This document shows positions 26,840 through 36,401 of a stretch of 64,000 bases of DNA, piece by piece (within the stretch, counting starts at the first letter, position 1; every line of letters starts with the position of its first letter). The notes below the pieces were generated by a model. It was not told the DNA's origin. It made no database searches and worked only from the letters and a program-made list of their open reading frames with translations. Position numbers and translations under genes: made by a program. Origin of the DNA: Micavibrio_B sp964399985 (lineage in GTDB: Bacteria; Pseudomonadota; Alphaproteobacteria; Micavibrionales; Micavibrionaceae); assembly GCA_964399985.1 (NCBI GenBank), contig CAYNRY010000002.1:124001-188000 (forward strand), read 5' to 3'.

Positions 26840-28075
26840 ATGTCAGATGCCTTACTATCCCGTGCGCAAAACCTGTTCTGGACCAGCTTTATTGCGTTTC
26901 TTTTTTTTCCCTTGATCGGAAGTATTTTATCACCCTTGCCTTTTGCCTTATTCGTTCCGGCAACAGGGTTCGTGTTTTTTTTAGCGCATAAATTTATTTT
27001 TAAATCCTGGCCGTGGCTAAAAATGCCCGTTCGTGGACTTCTGCCACTTTTTGCCAGTCTTTTTGTTTTGATGGCACTCAGTTCTGTATGGTCGGTCAAT
27101 CCGGAAGCCAGCTTCGAACGCGCGCTTAAAGTATCGGGATTGATGATTGCCTCTTTCTCTCTTTTGGCAGTCGCGCAATCCTGCCCGCCTCTTATATTTA
27201 AAAAATATAGCGTCATATTCCCCGGCGCGGTCATCATGGTTGGCCTCATCACCTCTCTTGATATTTACTTTGGCATGCCGCTCTATGATTTGATTAACGG
27301 CCCTTTTTACGGGGACCAGCTCAGGCCCGATCTTGTGAACAAGAATTCTTCCGTCTTTGTCATGGCTTTTCCGGTCGCGCTTTATCTTTCATTAAAAAGC
27401 CGCTCCATTCTTCTGTTTGCCCTTTTGCTTTTACTCGGTATCGCGATTTTCTTTCTCACTTACTCTCAAGCTTGCCAGCTTTCCCTTCTCGTTATCTTTC
27501 TTGCGAGTTTCGGCTGCCTGTTTTTCCTTGAAAAACTGACGATACGCACAGCCTTTGCCGGTATTGCGGCAGTGATTATCATCCTTCCATGGATCGCGCC
27601 GACCTTGTTCGACTTACTGGCGACAAAGGTAAGCGAGCAGAATACGGGCGTGTTGGCGGATGCTTCCGCCGCGCTGCGCCTTGAGAACTGGGATTTTCTG
27701 GCCAGGCGGATTTTAGAAAATCCGTTGACAGGCTTTGGCCTGGATTCAACGCGCTACATGACGTTCGATACCGAGCAATTGTATTTCAAGAATGACAGCA
27801 TTATGCACCCGCATAATATGGGATTACAGCTCTGGATCGAATTCGGTATTTTCGGGGTTGCCTGGGCATTGGCGTTCATGGCTTATTTATATGTATTCTT
27901 CATGCGGCTGCCCGCGAATATACGCCGACTGTCCTTTATCACGCTTTGCGGCGTGACTGTCTTTTTACTTGTTTCATGGTCGATATGGGCAAGCTGGCTT
28001 TTAGCGCTTATTTTCTATCTGGCGACGCTATGTGTTTTGGCAGCAAAAACCAATAACGACCTTTCGAATTCATAG
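26840..28075 (+). CDS. O-antigen ligase/polymerase family membrane protein
   Basis: The 411-residue protein has about 11 membrane helices and a large periplasmic loop late in the sequence, with NPLTGFGLDSTRYM and HPHNMGLQLWIEFGIFG, the Wzy_C/WaaL-type signature. Such proteins join O-antigen or exopolysaccharide to an acceptor at the periplasmic face of the inner membrane. No other polysaccharide gene is nearby. Its 3' end overlaps the convergent mltA by 68 bp, so the two 3' ends share coding DNA. Confidence 0.88.
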   Translation: MSDALLSRAQNLFWTSFIAFLFFPLIGSILSPLPFALFVPATGFVFFLAHKFIFKSWPWLKMPVRGLLPLFASLFVLMALSSVWSVNPEASFERALKVSGLMIASFSLLAVAQSCPPLIFKKYSVIFPGAVIMVGLITSLDIYFGMPLYDLINGPFYGDQLRPDLVNKNSSVFVMAFPVALYLSLKSRSILLFALLLLLGIAIFFLTYSQACQLSLLVIFLASFGCLFFLEKLTIRTAFAGIAAVIIILPWIAPTLFDLLATKVSEQNTGVLADASAALRLENWDFLARRILENPLTGFGLDSTRYMTFDTEQLYFKNDSIMHPHNMGLQLWIEFGIFGVAWALAFMAYLYVFFMRLPANIRRLSFITLCGVTVFLLVSWSIWASWLLALIFYLATLCVLAAKTNNDLSNS

Positions 28076-29201
28076 GTCCGGCCAGCCTTTCCGCTTCCGC
28101 GCCATAACCGAAAAAGATATCGCCGCGCACTGCGCCGCGAATGGCACCGCCTGTATCCTGCGCTACCATCAGCCTGTTATAGGATGGCGTTTCCGTCGCT
28201 ATATAAACTGGCACACCGTAAGGGATAAGAGAACGGTCAACTGCCAGTGAACGGTTCGGCGTGAGAGCAATGCCTTCGCCGCCTTTCGGGCCATCCTCGG
28301 TAAACTTGAAAAACACATAGGATTTATTGGTACGCATCACATCACGCGCCTCGACCGGATTTTTTGCCATCCATTCTTTGATGCTTTGCATGGAAACATT
28401 GTCTTTGGACAAGTGGCCGCGTTTGATGAGCTCCTTGCCAATCGCATAATAAGGATGACCGTTTTGGCCATCATACCCGACGCGGCGCGTGCTGCCATCG
28501 GGCAAGGTAACAATACCCGACCCTTGAATTTGCAGGAAAAACGCATCAACGGCACTATCGACATAAAGAAGAATTTTATCCTGCGCATCGGGCAATTTGC
28601 CGTCTTCAATTTCGGCACGGGTTTCATACGGCTTTAGATTACCGCCCCTATTGCGTCCCGCGATACGCTGACCTTTCAGCTCGTCACGAAACTGGCCGAG
28701 ATCCACCATAATCAAATCATCCGGCTTGGCACGCAGCGGGATTTGATACTCTGCCGTTTTCGTCAAAGAACCGCGCAGCGACGCTTCGAAATAGCCCGTG
28801 AATAAACCATCCGCATTCCCGTTATTCGTGGCCAGCATGGGCGTAAAATTAGTCTCGAAATAGGTACGGGCGGAAGCTGCATCCCAAGACCCCGTCGGCA
28901 AATTCCGGCAGGCTTGCTGCCAGTCGGCATAGGCTCCGAAAGCTTCACCATCTAATAATTTTTTGCTCGGTTCCGCTTTAGCTATACGCGCGCAGGACTT
29001 GATAAACGCGATTAACGTCTGCGCTTGTTGGTCCTTATTCCAATCCGGCAAATCCGAAAATCTGGCAGATTGCAAAACAAGCTTCTGCGGGCCATCGCTT
29101 TTTTTCTTATCTGGGCTGAATTGCTCCAGATAAGCACAGCTGCTGAGTAACAGGCATGAGAGGAATAAAGCGAGCGAAGGCTTAATGACGGGCATCGACA
29201 T
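28008..29201 (-). CDS. mltA: MltA membrane-bound lytic murein transglycosylase A
   Basis: The 397-residue lipoprotein has lipobox LSSC and the MltA/3D domains: FTGYFEASLRGSL, FFLQIQGSGIVTLPDG, and the C-terminal LMVAQDTGGAIRGAVRGDIFFGYG, which includes the catalytic Asp region. It cleaves peptidoglycan at the outer-membrane inner face. It overlaps the upstream Tim44-like gene by 20 bp, so the two are coupled. The second ATG (29195) is an equally possible start. The 3' end overlaps the O-antigen ligase gene. Confidence 0.95.
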   Translation of the reverse strand: MSMPVIKPSLALFLSCLLLSSCAYLEQFSPDKKKSDGPQKLVLQSARFSDLPDWNKDQQAQTLIAFIKSCARIAKAEPSKKLLDGEAFGAYADWQQACRNLPTGSWDAASARTYFETNFTPMLATNNGNADGLFTGYFEASLRGSLTKTAEYQIPLRAKPDDLIMVDLGQFRDELKGQRIAGRNRGGNLKPYETRAEIEDGKLPDAQDKILLYVDSAVDAFFLQIQGSGIVTLPDGSTRRVGYDGQNGHPYYAIGKELIKRGHLSKDNVSMQSIKEWMAKNPVEARDVMRTNKSYVFFKFTEDGPKGGEGIALTPNRSLAVDRSLIPYGVPVYIATETPSYNRLMVAQDTGGAIRGAVRGDIFFGYGAEAERLAGPMNSKGRYWFLLPKHIASPDRK

Positions 29202-29919
29202 CCGGAATGGGTGTTTTGGATTCTTCTTTTACATCGTCGCGTGTTTCATAAACAAGCCAGCTCGGGTCCTTGTTGTTGATACTCCGTCCAAATGTCCAGA
29301 CATCTGTAAGTTCGGTTACGCGGTCCGGATTGCCGGAAATAATTTTATTGTCAGCATCGCGGATAACGCAGGTTTCATCCGCCGTCATTCGCAGCGTTAC
29401 ATAAGCCATCTGTCCGGCAAGACGCGTTTCAATAATCTCAAGTTTGCGCACCGCGTGAATTTCGGATGAAATCGTTTCACCGCGCGCTATCCGTGCATCT
29501 ATCACATCGACGAAGGATTTGTAGATTTTGGGGGCCAGTAAGTCATGGAGAGTCTCGGTATCTCCGGCGGCAAACGCCTCGACGATCATAGGGAAAGCAT
29601 CTTTTGCTCCCTGAATAAAGCGATAAGGATCGAAGCTGGAATCATATTTCATGATATCAATAAGACCCTGAACGGCTTCCGGCCTTATATCCAGACCCGG
29701 GAAACGCCGCGCATCGAATTCTTTGTTCAAATCGGACGGAATATCGGTGATGTCGATAACGCGTCCACGATCTATAGGGGATTTCGCCTGATTTTGCTCA
29801 AGGTCATTTAAAGGATTGTCACGCTGGCGCTCTTCGCCATGGCGGGTGCCCAGCGTATTTCGCAGCCAAAAGACTAGAACGACCGCAACAAGCGCATATA
29901 GAATAAGATCGGCAGGCAC
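29182..29919 (-). CDS. Tim44-like (TimA) inner-membrane protein
   Basis: The 245-residue protein starts at GTG with AAGGAG upstream. One N-terminal membrane helix (about 4-22) is followed by a charged linker and a C-terminal Tim44-like domain (about 85-225, GAKDAFPMIVEAFAAGD, TLHDLLAPKIYKSF and VYVTLRMTADE-like segments). Alphaproteobacterial TimA is the bacterial relative of mitochondrial Tim44. It overlaps mltA and diverges from secB, a conserved alphaproteobacterial arrangement. Confidence 0.9.
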   Translation of the reverse strand: MPADLILYALVAVVLVFWLRNTLGTRHGEERQRDNPLNDLEQNQAKSPIDRGRVIDITDIPSDLNKEFDARRFPGLDIRPEAVQGLIDIMKYDSSFDPYRFIQGAKDAFPMIVEAFAAGDTETLHDLLAPKIYKSFVDVIDARIARGETISSEIHAVRKLEIIETRLAGQMAYVTLRMTADETCVIRDADNKIISGNPDRVTELTDVWTFGRSINNKDPSWLVYETRDDVKEESKTPIPDVDARH

Positions 29920-30067
29920 GAGAATACTCCTTGGCGTTATTCTATCCGAATATAAGGGTTTTTACCCATTATACAAGCTGGCGAGTCATTGAATATTCGG
30001 CCTTGAATATTGGTCATTTGATATTCCATGCAATCCTGTGCTAAACCACCCGCGAAAGGATATCTTT

Positions 30068-30577
30068 ATGACACAGGACGCCACTATATCGACAGACGAG
30101 AAAATGATCTCCAGCCCGGGACTTCCTCTGATCATCCATACCCAGTATGTGAAAGATATTTCCTTTGAAAATCCGTCCGCGCCCCATTCAATGCGCCAAG
30201 GCCAGCCAGCGCCGAAAATGGACCTCAATATCAATCTCGATGCCCGCAATCTGGATGATTTGAAACTGAAGGATTTATACGAGGTTACCATCAAAGTCAG
30301 CGCCAAAGCGATGCGCGACGGCGCACCTGTGTTTATCGCCGAAGTTCTTTATGGCGTCGCGGTATCGTTTCAGGATTCCGTGCCGCAAGACCAGCGCCAT
30401 CCGCTTCTGATGATCGAAGTGCCGCGTCTCGCATTTCCCTTCGTCCGCCAGATTGTATCCGATTTGACCCAAGGCGGCGGTTTCCCGGCGCTTTTGCTCG
30501 GGCCGGTCGATTTCTACGCGATGTATATGGCGAGATTCGGCAAGGAAGAAGAGACTTCAAAAGAAGCTGTCAACTAA
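30068..30577 (+). CDS. secB: SecB protein-export chaperone
   Basis: The start at 30068 is chosen because GAAAGGA lies nine bases upstream; a frame from 30038 lacks such a site. The 169-residue product has SecB features: HTQYVKDISFENP, VTIKVSAKA, FIAEVLYGVAV, RLAFPFVRQIVSDLT and GGFPALLLGPVDF. SecB is a cytoplasmic tetramer that keeps preproteins unfolded for SecA. Length and flanking genes (TimA-like gene and dnaQ) fit alphaproteobacteria. Confidence 0.96.
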   Translation: MTQDATISTDEKMISSPGLPLIIHTQYVKDISFENPSAPHSMRQGQPAPKMDLNINLDARNLDDLKLKDLYEVTIKVSAKAMRDGAPVFIAEVLYGVAVSFQDSVPQDQRHPLLMIEVPRLAFPFVRQIVSDLTQGGGFPALLLGPVDFYAMYMARFGKEEETSKEAVN

Positions 30578-30580
30578 GGT

Positions 30581-31270
30581 TTAGCCAGCTTCCTGCCAGA
30601 GATTGCCTTTTAAACCTTCCAGCATTCTTTGATGTTGTTCAAGTTCTTCTGCCGGCGCCGCAAAAACGCGCGGTTCACGGAAAACTCTTTTCGTGGCAAT
30701 CGTGCCGCTTTCAATAAAGATATCGCCTGCTTGTCCGCTATCCAACCCCAGACCGTGCTGGCGACCGCCCATAAGTTCCAGATAAACCTTGGCCAAAAGC
30801 TGCGCATCGAGAAGCGCGCCGTGGAAATCGCGATCCGATAAATCGACGCCAAAGCGGCGACACAGCGCATCAAGATTGGCCGGTTGGCCCGGATATTTCT
30901 TTCGCGCGATTTGTACTGTATCGATGGCATTGGCCAGCTTGAAGGGTGGGAAGCCATACGGCTTCATTTCGGCATTTAAAAATTTGATATCGAATTCGGC
31001 GTTGTGAATGACGAGCGTTGAATCGCCGACAAAATCCAAGAAGTCGCCAACCAACTCGCCAAATGTCGGGCAATCTTTAACTTTTTCATTGGTAATACCG
31101 TGAACGGCAATAGCACCGGCGTCAATCTCGCGCTCGGGATTGATATAATGATGCCATGTTTTACCCGTCGGCACATGATTCATCAGTTCGACACAGCCGA
31201 TCTCCACGATCTTGTCACCCTGGTCGGGGTCAAAACCGGTCGTTTCGGTATCAAGGGCAATTTCTCTCAT
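30581..31270 (-). CDS. dnaQ: DNA polymerase III epsilon subunit (3'-5' exonuclease)
   Basis: The 229-residue protein has the exonuclease motifs: Exo I in ALDTETTGFDP, Exo II in VIHNAEFDIKF and Exo III in HGALLDAQLLAKVYLEL, containing the metal-binding acidic residues and the catalytic His. It proofreads in the replicative polymerase. A C-terminal tail for polymerase binding is present. The start overlaps coaE by 4 bp (ATGA). It ends 3 bp from the convergent secB. Confidence 0.96.
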   Translation of the reverse strand: MREIALDTETTGFDPDQGDKIVEIGCVELMNHVPTGKTWHHYINPEREIDAGAIAVHGITNEKVKDCPTFGELVGDFLDFVGDSTLVIHNAEFDIKFLNAEMKPYGFPPFKLANAIDTVQIARKKYPGQPANLDALCRRFGVDLSDRDFHGALLDAQLLAKVYLELMGGRQHGLGLDSGQAGDIFIESGTIATKRVFREPRVFAAPAEELEQHQRMLEGLKGNLWQEAG

Positions 31271-31857
31271 GAGGGCAATTTAAATATCTTTTTCAATTCT
31301 TGCAATGTATGCGCACGCCCCAAACCCGTATGAACCACATAATTCGCGCGTTTGCGCTTTTCAAAATCTGGCATTTGGCTAGCCAATATATTGTTGAAAC
31401 GCTCCTGTGTCATACCAGGGCGGCGCAAGACCCTTTGCCGCTGAATAAAGTCCGGCGCGGTGACAACGATAACTTCGTCGCATTTTTTGTCGGATCCGGT
31501 TTCATATAATAAAGGAATATCCAGAACAACCATATGGGTGCGACGCAGCTTTGCGGCACGGATAAATCGCCGCTGCGATTCCCAGACATGTGGATGGATA
31601 ATCGCTTCGAGTTTTTCTTTCTCCTGCGGATCGGAGAAAATTATTTTGCCAAGTACTTGCCGATCAATGTTTTTATTTTTTCTGTTATAGGCTTTGGGGA
31701 AAGTGTGAATGACTTCAGAAAAGGCGCTGCCTTTTGGCGACAAGGAGTCATGAACCGCCGCATCGGAATCATGGACGGCGATACCGAGCGTTCTTAGCAT
31801 TGACGCCGTTGCCGATTTTCCCATGCCGACGGATCCGGTAAGGCCGATCACTTTCAT
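31267..31857 (-). CDS. coaE: Dephospho-CoA kinase
   Basis: The 196-residue protein has the P-loop GLTGSVGMGKSATA at its N terminus, the dephospho-CoA kinase DSDAAVH motif, a lid-type RRFIRAAKLRR segment and VLDIPLLYETG. It catalyses the last step of coenzyme A synthesis. It overlaps aroE and dnaQ by 4 bp each, forming a tightly coupled run. Confidence 0.95.
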   Translation of the reverse strand: MKVIGLTGSVGMGKSATASMLRTLGIAVHDSDAAVHDSLSPKGSAFSEVIHTFPKAYNRKNKNIDRQVLGKIIFSDPQEKEKLEAIIHPHVWESQRRFIRAAKLRRTHMVVLDIPLLYETGSDKKCDEVIVVTAPDFIQRQRVLRRPGMTQERFNNILASQMPDFEKRKRANYVVHTGLGRAHTLQELKKIFKLPS

Positions 31858-32666
31858 CGAAGCACCTTGTCCCGAAGCTCATCCGTCACATCTGGCAATG
31901 TCCCAAAGAATGCCTGAAAGGCGGGCCGCGCCTGATGCAGCAGCATGCCAATACCGGTGACGATTTTGCTACCCTTCTTTTTTGCCCCGATCAATAAATC
32001 CGTCATCAATGGCGCATAGACGATATCGTAGACCAGCGCATCCGATGATAAATCAGCTAAGTCCAACTCCAAAGCCGGCTTGCGGGTCATGCCAAGGCTT
32101 GTCGTATTGACCACAAGTCCTGAATTTTTTAACGCCGCTTCTTTTTCATTCCAGTCAAAGACGGTGGCGCCGAATTCTTCCGCCAGCTCTTCAGCGTTTT
32201 CAATCGTACGATTGGTAATGCGGATATCGGCAACGCCTTCGCGCTTTAATGCATATAAAACCGATCTTGCGGCCCCGCCCGCACCCAGCACCAATGCGGA
32301 ATTCCCTTTAAAATTAAACTCCGGATATGCTTCTTTGGCATTGGTAATAAAACCATACGCATCCGTATTGCGGCCTTCGATTTCACCGGACGGGTAAAAA
32401 ACAACCGTATTAACCGCCCCTATTTTTTGGGCCTCGTCATTGAGCATCGTGCAAACATTCATGATAGCCTGTTTGTGCGGCAGCGTGACATTGATGCCCG
32501 ACAATCCGGCATCACGCAGTTTCAAAACTTCATCGCGCAGATTGTCCGGTGCGATATCATAGGCTTTATATTCACCTTCAATCCCGCTCTCTTTCAGCCA
32601 ATGCGAGTGAATAAGCGGTGATTTACTATGGTTGATCGGATGACCGATAACGCCGGCACGCTTCAT
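31854..32666 (-). CDS. aroE: Shikimate 5-dehydrogenase
   Basis: I place the start at the ATG at 32666, which overlaps the ppsR stop by 4 bp, although the frame stays open upstream. The 270-residue protein has GVIGHPINHSKSPLIHSHWL (shikimate binding), GINVTLPHKQAI with the catalytic Lys, the nucleotide-binding VLGAGGAARSVLYAL and GIGMLLHQARPAFQAFFG. It makes shikimate for aromatic amino acids. It sits between ppsR and coaE. Confidence 0.95.
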   Translation of the reverse strand: MKRAGVIGHPINHSKSPLIHSHWLKESGIEGEYKAYDIAPDNLRDEVLKLRDAGLSGINVTLPHKQAIMNVCTMLNDEAQKIGAVNTVVFYPSGEIEGRNTDAYGFITNAKEAYPEFNFKGNSALVLGAGGAARSVLYALKREGVADIRITNRTIENAEELAEEFGATVFDWNEKEAALKNSGLVVNTTSLGMTRKPALELDLADLSSDALVYDIVYAPLMTDLLIGAKKKGSKIVTGIGMLLHQARPAFQAFFGTLPDVTDELRDKVLR

Positions 32667-33496
32667 ATCGTCTCCATGCTTTCGCGGCGGCGCTGTAGAA
32701 GAAACATGATCTCTGCCGATGTTTCCTCCACCGATCTTTTTGTAACGTCGATAACAGGCCATCCCTGTTCGCGGAAGAATTTACGCGCATCGCGTACTTC
32801 GTCTTCGACTTTTTCCGGATCGACATAAGCGTTATGCATGACTCTCTCTTGTCCGTGATCGACTTTCAGGCGGCTGGAACGCAGCTGGATCAGACGATCA
32901 GGAGATTCCGTCAGCCCGACATAGAGCGGCTGTTTCAATGTCAGGATTGCTTTTGGAATTTGTACGCCAGGTACAAGCGGAATATTGGCAGCCCTGATAC
33001 CTTGCCTTGCCAAATATATACATGTCGGCGTCTTCGAGGTGCGCGACACGCCAACCAGAATAACATCGGAGGTCTCGATGCCTTCATAATTCTGACCGTC
33101 ATCAAAGCCCATGGCAAAATCCAGCGCATCGATCCGCTTGAAATACATATCATCGAGAATATGCTGTAGCCCTGGCATATTTTTCGGTTTCTGCTCTAAA
33201 TAGGAAGACAGCGTATCGAGCATCGGCGCCATGACTGCGACATAGGGAACGCCCTCGCTCTCACAGGCTTCCTTAAGCTTGGCGCTTAAATCTTCATTGA
33301 AGAGCGTAAAGAATACAGGCCCCGGATGCGCTTTTAATCCGGTGATAAAACGATCCAGATGTTTTTGCGTCCGCACCAGCGGCCATAAGCGCTCGACCAT
33401 CTTCACATTCTCGAATTGCGAGAAAGCGGCAGATGCCATGCCTTGCAAGGTTGCACCCGTAGCGTCGGATACAAGATGGATATATACATCTTTCAT
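32663..33496 (-). CDS. ppsR: PEP synthase / pyruvate phosphate dikinase regulatory protein
   Basis: The 277-residue protein matches the DUF299 family: HLVSDATGATLQGMA at the N terminus, a P-loop-like VGVSRTSKTPTCIYLA (about 150-165), and NIPLVPGVQIPKAI followed by LTESPDRLIQLR. These bifunctional kinase/phosphorylases control PEP synthase or pyruvate phosphate dikinase by ADP-dependent phosphorylation. It heads the ppsR-aroE-coaE-dnaQ run. The maf gene often found in this alphaproteobacterial cluster is absent here. Confidence 0.93.
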   Translation of the reverse strand: MKDVYIHLVSDATGATLQGMASAAFSQFENVKMVERLWPLVRTQKHLDRFITGLKAHPGPVFFTLFNEDLSAKLKEACESEGVPYVAVMAPMLDTLSSYLEQKPKNMPGLQHILDDMYFKRIDALDFAMGFDDGQNYEGIETSDVILVGVSRTSKTPTCIYLARQGIRAANIPLVPGVQIPKAILTLKQPLYVGLTESPDRLIQLRSSRLKVDHGQERVMHNAYVDPEKVEDEVRDARKFFREQGWPVIDVTKRSVEETSAEIMFLLQRRRESMETI

Positions 33497-33549
33497 AGCG
33501 CAATGGTATAACGAAGTGACCCGAAAACCAAAACGCTTTGTGCTGATAT

Positions 33550-34716
33550 ATGCCGTCTTTTTTCTCCCCCTTGCTGCGCGCCTTTAAATTTGAAGGCAAA
33601 CCGCGCCCGCCGAAAATTCAAAAGCCGAGCCTGTCGAATTTTGTGCGCACGACTTGCGTGCCGAACTGGTTTGAAAAATTCTCCGACAACGAGAATGGCG
33701 GTTTTTATGAAAGGCTGGACCGCCATTTTAAACCTGTCAATCTCGGCTATAAACGTCTTCTGACCCAGTGCCGCCAGCTTTACATCTATGTTTATGCAGA
33801 TAACGGAAGCGGTCGCTTTCTGCCCAGACTAGAAAAGAAATACGGTTTTATTTGTAAGCATTATTATAATCCAGCCACACATGGCTGGTCTTTTAATGTG
33901 AAAGATGATGGCTCGTCAAACGACGATCATCTCGATCTCTATGCGCAGTCCTTTCTTATTCTCGCTTTCTCGCAATATGCCAAGGCAGCGAACAACAACG
34001 AAGCGGCAGGGTTTGCGCTCGAGACAGCTCAGCTTATAGATCAAAAATTTCGTTACAACGGCGGCGATGGTTTTTACGAGGCGCTTAATGCGGATCTATC
34101 TCCTATTCAAAAACTGCGCCGTCAAAACCCCCATATGCATTTGCTCGAGGCCTGTTTATTTGCCTATGACGCGCTGAAAGACGATATCTATGCCAAGCTG
34201 GCGCATGAAATCTACGACCTTTTCACGCGGTTCTTTTTTAATTCTGAGACCGGAACGCTGACCGAGTTCTTTGAAGACGATTTAACGCCGCATAAAGCGG
34301 AGGGGCATCGTATTGAGGCCGGTCATCATTTTGAATGGGTTTGGCTACTCGATTACTATCGCCGCCTGTTTCCGGGGAAAAAAGACGAGGCGTTCGCCTA
34401 TATGGAGGCGCTCTATGACTGGGGCTGTAAAAATGGTTATGACAGCCAATTCGGCGGAATCTTTGACGAACAGCAACCTTCCGGCGAGATTTTAAAGGAC
34501 ACAAAGAGGGTCTGGCCGCTCTGCGAGGCGATCAAGGCCCATCGTGTCATGCGCGCCTATCAGGAAAAACGCGCTCTCGATTGCCTCGAAAAGACTAAAA
34601 AGATCTTTAAAAAGCGCTATTTACGCAAAGACACTGGCTGGAATGAAAGCTGGAACCGCGATTTTACCGCTTTGGCGGTCGATTACCTTCCCGGCACGAG
34701 TGTTTACCATTTGTAA
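33550..34716 (+). CDS. AGE-family epimerase/isomerase (mannose isomerase type)
   Basis: The 388-residue protein is of N-acylglucosamine 2-epimerase type, an alpha/alpha barrel. It shows NENGGFYERLDRHF, the conserved RRQNPHMHLLEACL and the His-containing GHHFEWVWLLDYYRR, which carry the substrate pocket and the catalytic His residues of the family. Members interconvert mannose and fructose, mannose 6-phosphate and fructose 6-phosphate, or GlcNAc and ManNAc. Placement upstream of polyol and hexose genes favours mannose/fructose isomerisation, by inference. It diverges from ppsR by 53 bp. Confidence 0.88.
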   Translation: MPSFFSPLLRAFKFEGKPRPPKIQKPSLSNFVRTTCVPNWFEKFSDNENGGFYERLDRHFKPVNLGYKRLLTQCRQLYIYVYADNGSGRFLPRLEKKYGFICKHYYNPATHGWSFNVKDDGSSNDDHLDLYAQSFLILAFSQYAKAANNNEAAGFALETAQLIDQKFRYNGGDGFYEALNADLSPIQKLRRQNPHMHLLEACLFAYDALKDDIYAKLAHEIYDLFTRFFFNSETGTLTEFFEDDLTPHKAEGHRIEAGHHFEWVWLLDYYRRLFPGKKDEAFAYMEALYDWGCKNGYDSQFGGIFDEQQPSGEILKDTKRVWPLCEAIKAHRVMRAYQEKRALDCLEKTKKIFKKRYLRKDTGWNESWNRDFTALAVDYLPGTSVYHL

Positions 34717-34821
34717 CAACGTTTATTTGCTGCTATGCAGCTTATTAAAGCATTGCAAGATAACGTTTTTTTTGAAATTTTGCGCTTTATAGAAAGCTAT
34801 ATTAGTAAATATATTTTTCTC

Positions 34822-34850
34822 TTGGATTTTTCCGACAATTTTGTTAATAA
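34822..34850 (+). promoter_or_regulatory. Candidate promoter of the polyol gene cluster
   Basis: TTGGAT (34822-34827) is followed after 17 bp by TAATAA (34845-34850), about 20 bp before the first dehydrogenase start. The surrounding 154 bp after the epimerase gene are strongly AT-rich. Confidence 0.4.
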
Positions 34851-34870
34851 TATGTAAAAGGGTAATGCGT

Positions 34871-36358
34871 ATGACTTTATTGCTTAATCGGAATAATCTT
34901 CCTGAAATTTCTAAAAAAAATAGCGTAATCACTCCTAATTATAATATTGACGATGTAGAAGTCGGGATTGTTCATTTCGGACCGAGTGATTTTTTTCGCG
35001 GTCATTTGGCCGTCTTTGCGGACGATTTGCTTAATATGGGCCATATGGATTGTGGTATAGTTGGAGTCAGCATCAACTCTGGTATCGAACGTCGGGATAT
35101 ACTTTCCAATCAAGATAATTTGTATACAGTTCTTGAAAGAGAAAACGGCATAGAGACAGCTCGCGTAATTGGCAGTTTAAAAGATGTATTGGTAGGCTCC
35201 GAAGATCCTAAAGCAGTTATCAATCTAATGGCTTCGCCTGCTACTAAACTAGTCACCATGACTGTAACGGAAGCTGGCTATAATTATCATCCCGACAAAG
35301 AAAAAGACTTGGATTTTGAGAATGAGAATATACGGGAATCTCTTATTAATGCTGACCAGCCTAGGGCAGTCATAGCCTATATTGTCGAAGCCCTGGATGT
35401 TCGTCGTAAAAATAATCTTTCTCCTTTTGCCATCATGTCATGCGACAACATGGAGCATAATGGAGAAAGATTACGGCGCGCTGTTTTGGCCTACGCAGAA
35501 GCGAAAGAGCCTGAATTAAAAACATGGATTGCTCATAACGCAACATTTTTAAATACAATGGTTGACCGGATTGTACCTAAATTGGATAAAACCAACATAG
35601 ATAAAATGGCGACCGAATATGGGGTTCAAGACAACTGGCCTATCGTTACAGAGCGTTTTAAGCAATTGGTTATTGGGTGTGACGAAAAAACGCGCGTGAC
35701 AATTCCTGCCCTAGATTTAGCTGGCGCTCAATTTGTTCCCGATGTAACCCCTTATGAACTCGCCAAAATTCGCATCTTAAACGGCGTCCATGTAGCTGCA
35801 GGGCTGGCCGGGCGTATCCAAGGCCACACCCATCTCGACGATTTTTTAAAGGTCAACGAGAATTCTTCACTTTCCAAGATGTTTATGACTGAAGCTCGCG
35901 GTACCCTGCGTGACCTCGATAATTTCGATTATAAAGTTTACACAGATGCGACATATAATCGTCTGGTTAATTCTCACGACCAACTTCAACGGCTATGCCG
36001 GAGTGGCTCAACTAAATTATATACTAGGGTCTTGTCACCAATCCGTGATGCAATAGCCCATGACATGCCCCACCAAACCATGATGAATGTCGTCGCTGAC
36101 TGGGTCCAATATCTCAAATTGGCAAACGACAATCCCGATACCCTGCATGACACGGAAAATGGCCTTTATATAGAAGACTCAAAAGCTTACGAAAGGGGAT
36201 ATGTCACTGTTGCAAAAGGCCTTAATGGGGATGTCAGCCCTATGTTGTCCTTACGAGATCTGTGGAATGGCATGGAGAACGACGCACGCTTCGTAGACAG
36301 TTTCCTTCGAACCTATAAATCCCGTCATGGCAACTCTGGACATAGCCCCGCCCCGTAA
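34871..36358 (+). CDS. Mannitol dehydrogenase-family polyol oxidoreductase 1
   Basis: The start at 34871 lies eight bases after AAAAGGG; an ATG six bases earlier is too close to it. The 495-residue protein follows the long-chain mannitol dehydrogenase layout: an N-terminal VGIVHFGPSDFFRGHLAVF nucleotide-binding region, TVTEAGYNY, SCDNMEHNG, NTMVDRIVPKL and a catalytic region around KIRILNGVHVAAG. The family normally has a Lys-x4-Asn-x2-His signature, here KIRILNGVH, which fits. It oxidises mannitol, arabinitol or fructuronate-type substrates. A related gene follows directly. Confidence 0.9.
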   Translation: MTLLLNRNNLPEISKKNSVITPNYNIDDVEVGIVHFGPSDFFRGHLAVFADDLLNMGHMDCGIVGVSINSGIERRDILSNQDNLYTVLERENGIETARVIGSLKDVLVGSEDPKAVINLMASPATKLVTMTVTEAGYNYHPDKEKDLDFENENIRESLINADQPRAVIAYIVEALDVRRKNNLSPFAIMSCDNMEHNGERLRRAVLAYAEAKEPELKTWIAHNATFLNTMVDRIVPKLDKTNIDKMATEYGVQDNWPIVTERFKQLVIGCDEKTRVTIPALDLAGAQFVPDVTPYELAKIRILNGVHVAAGLAGRIQGHTHLDDFLKVNENSSLSKMFMTEARGTLRDLDNFDYKVYTDATYNRLVNSHDQLQRLCRSGSTKLYTRVLSPIRDAIAHDMPHQTMMNVVADWVQYLKLANDNPDTLHDTENGLYIEDSKAYERGYVTVAKGLNGDVSPMLSLRDLWNGMENDARFVDSFLRTYKSRHGNSGHSPAP

Positions 36359-36401
36359 GATATAAATCCGGGCATCCAATTTAACTGTATAGGAATTATG
36401 C

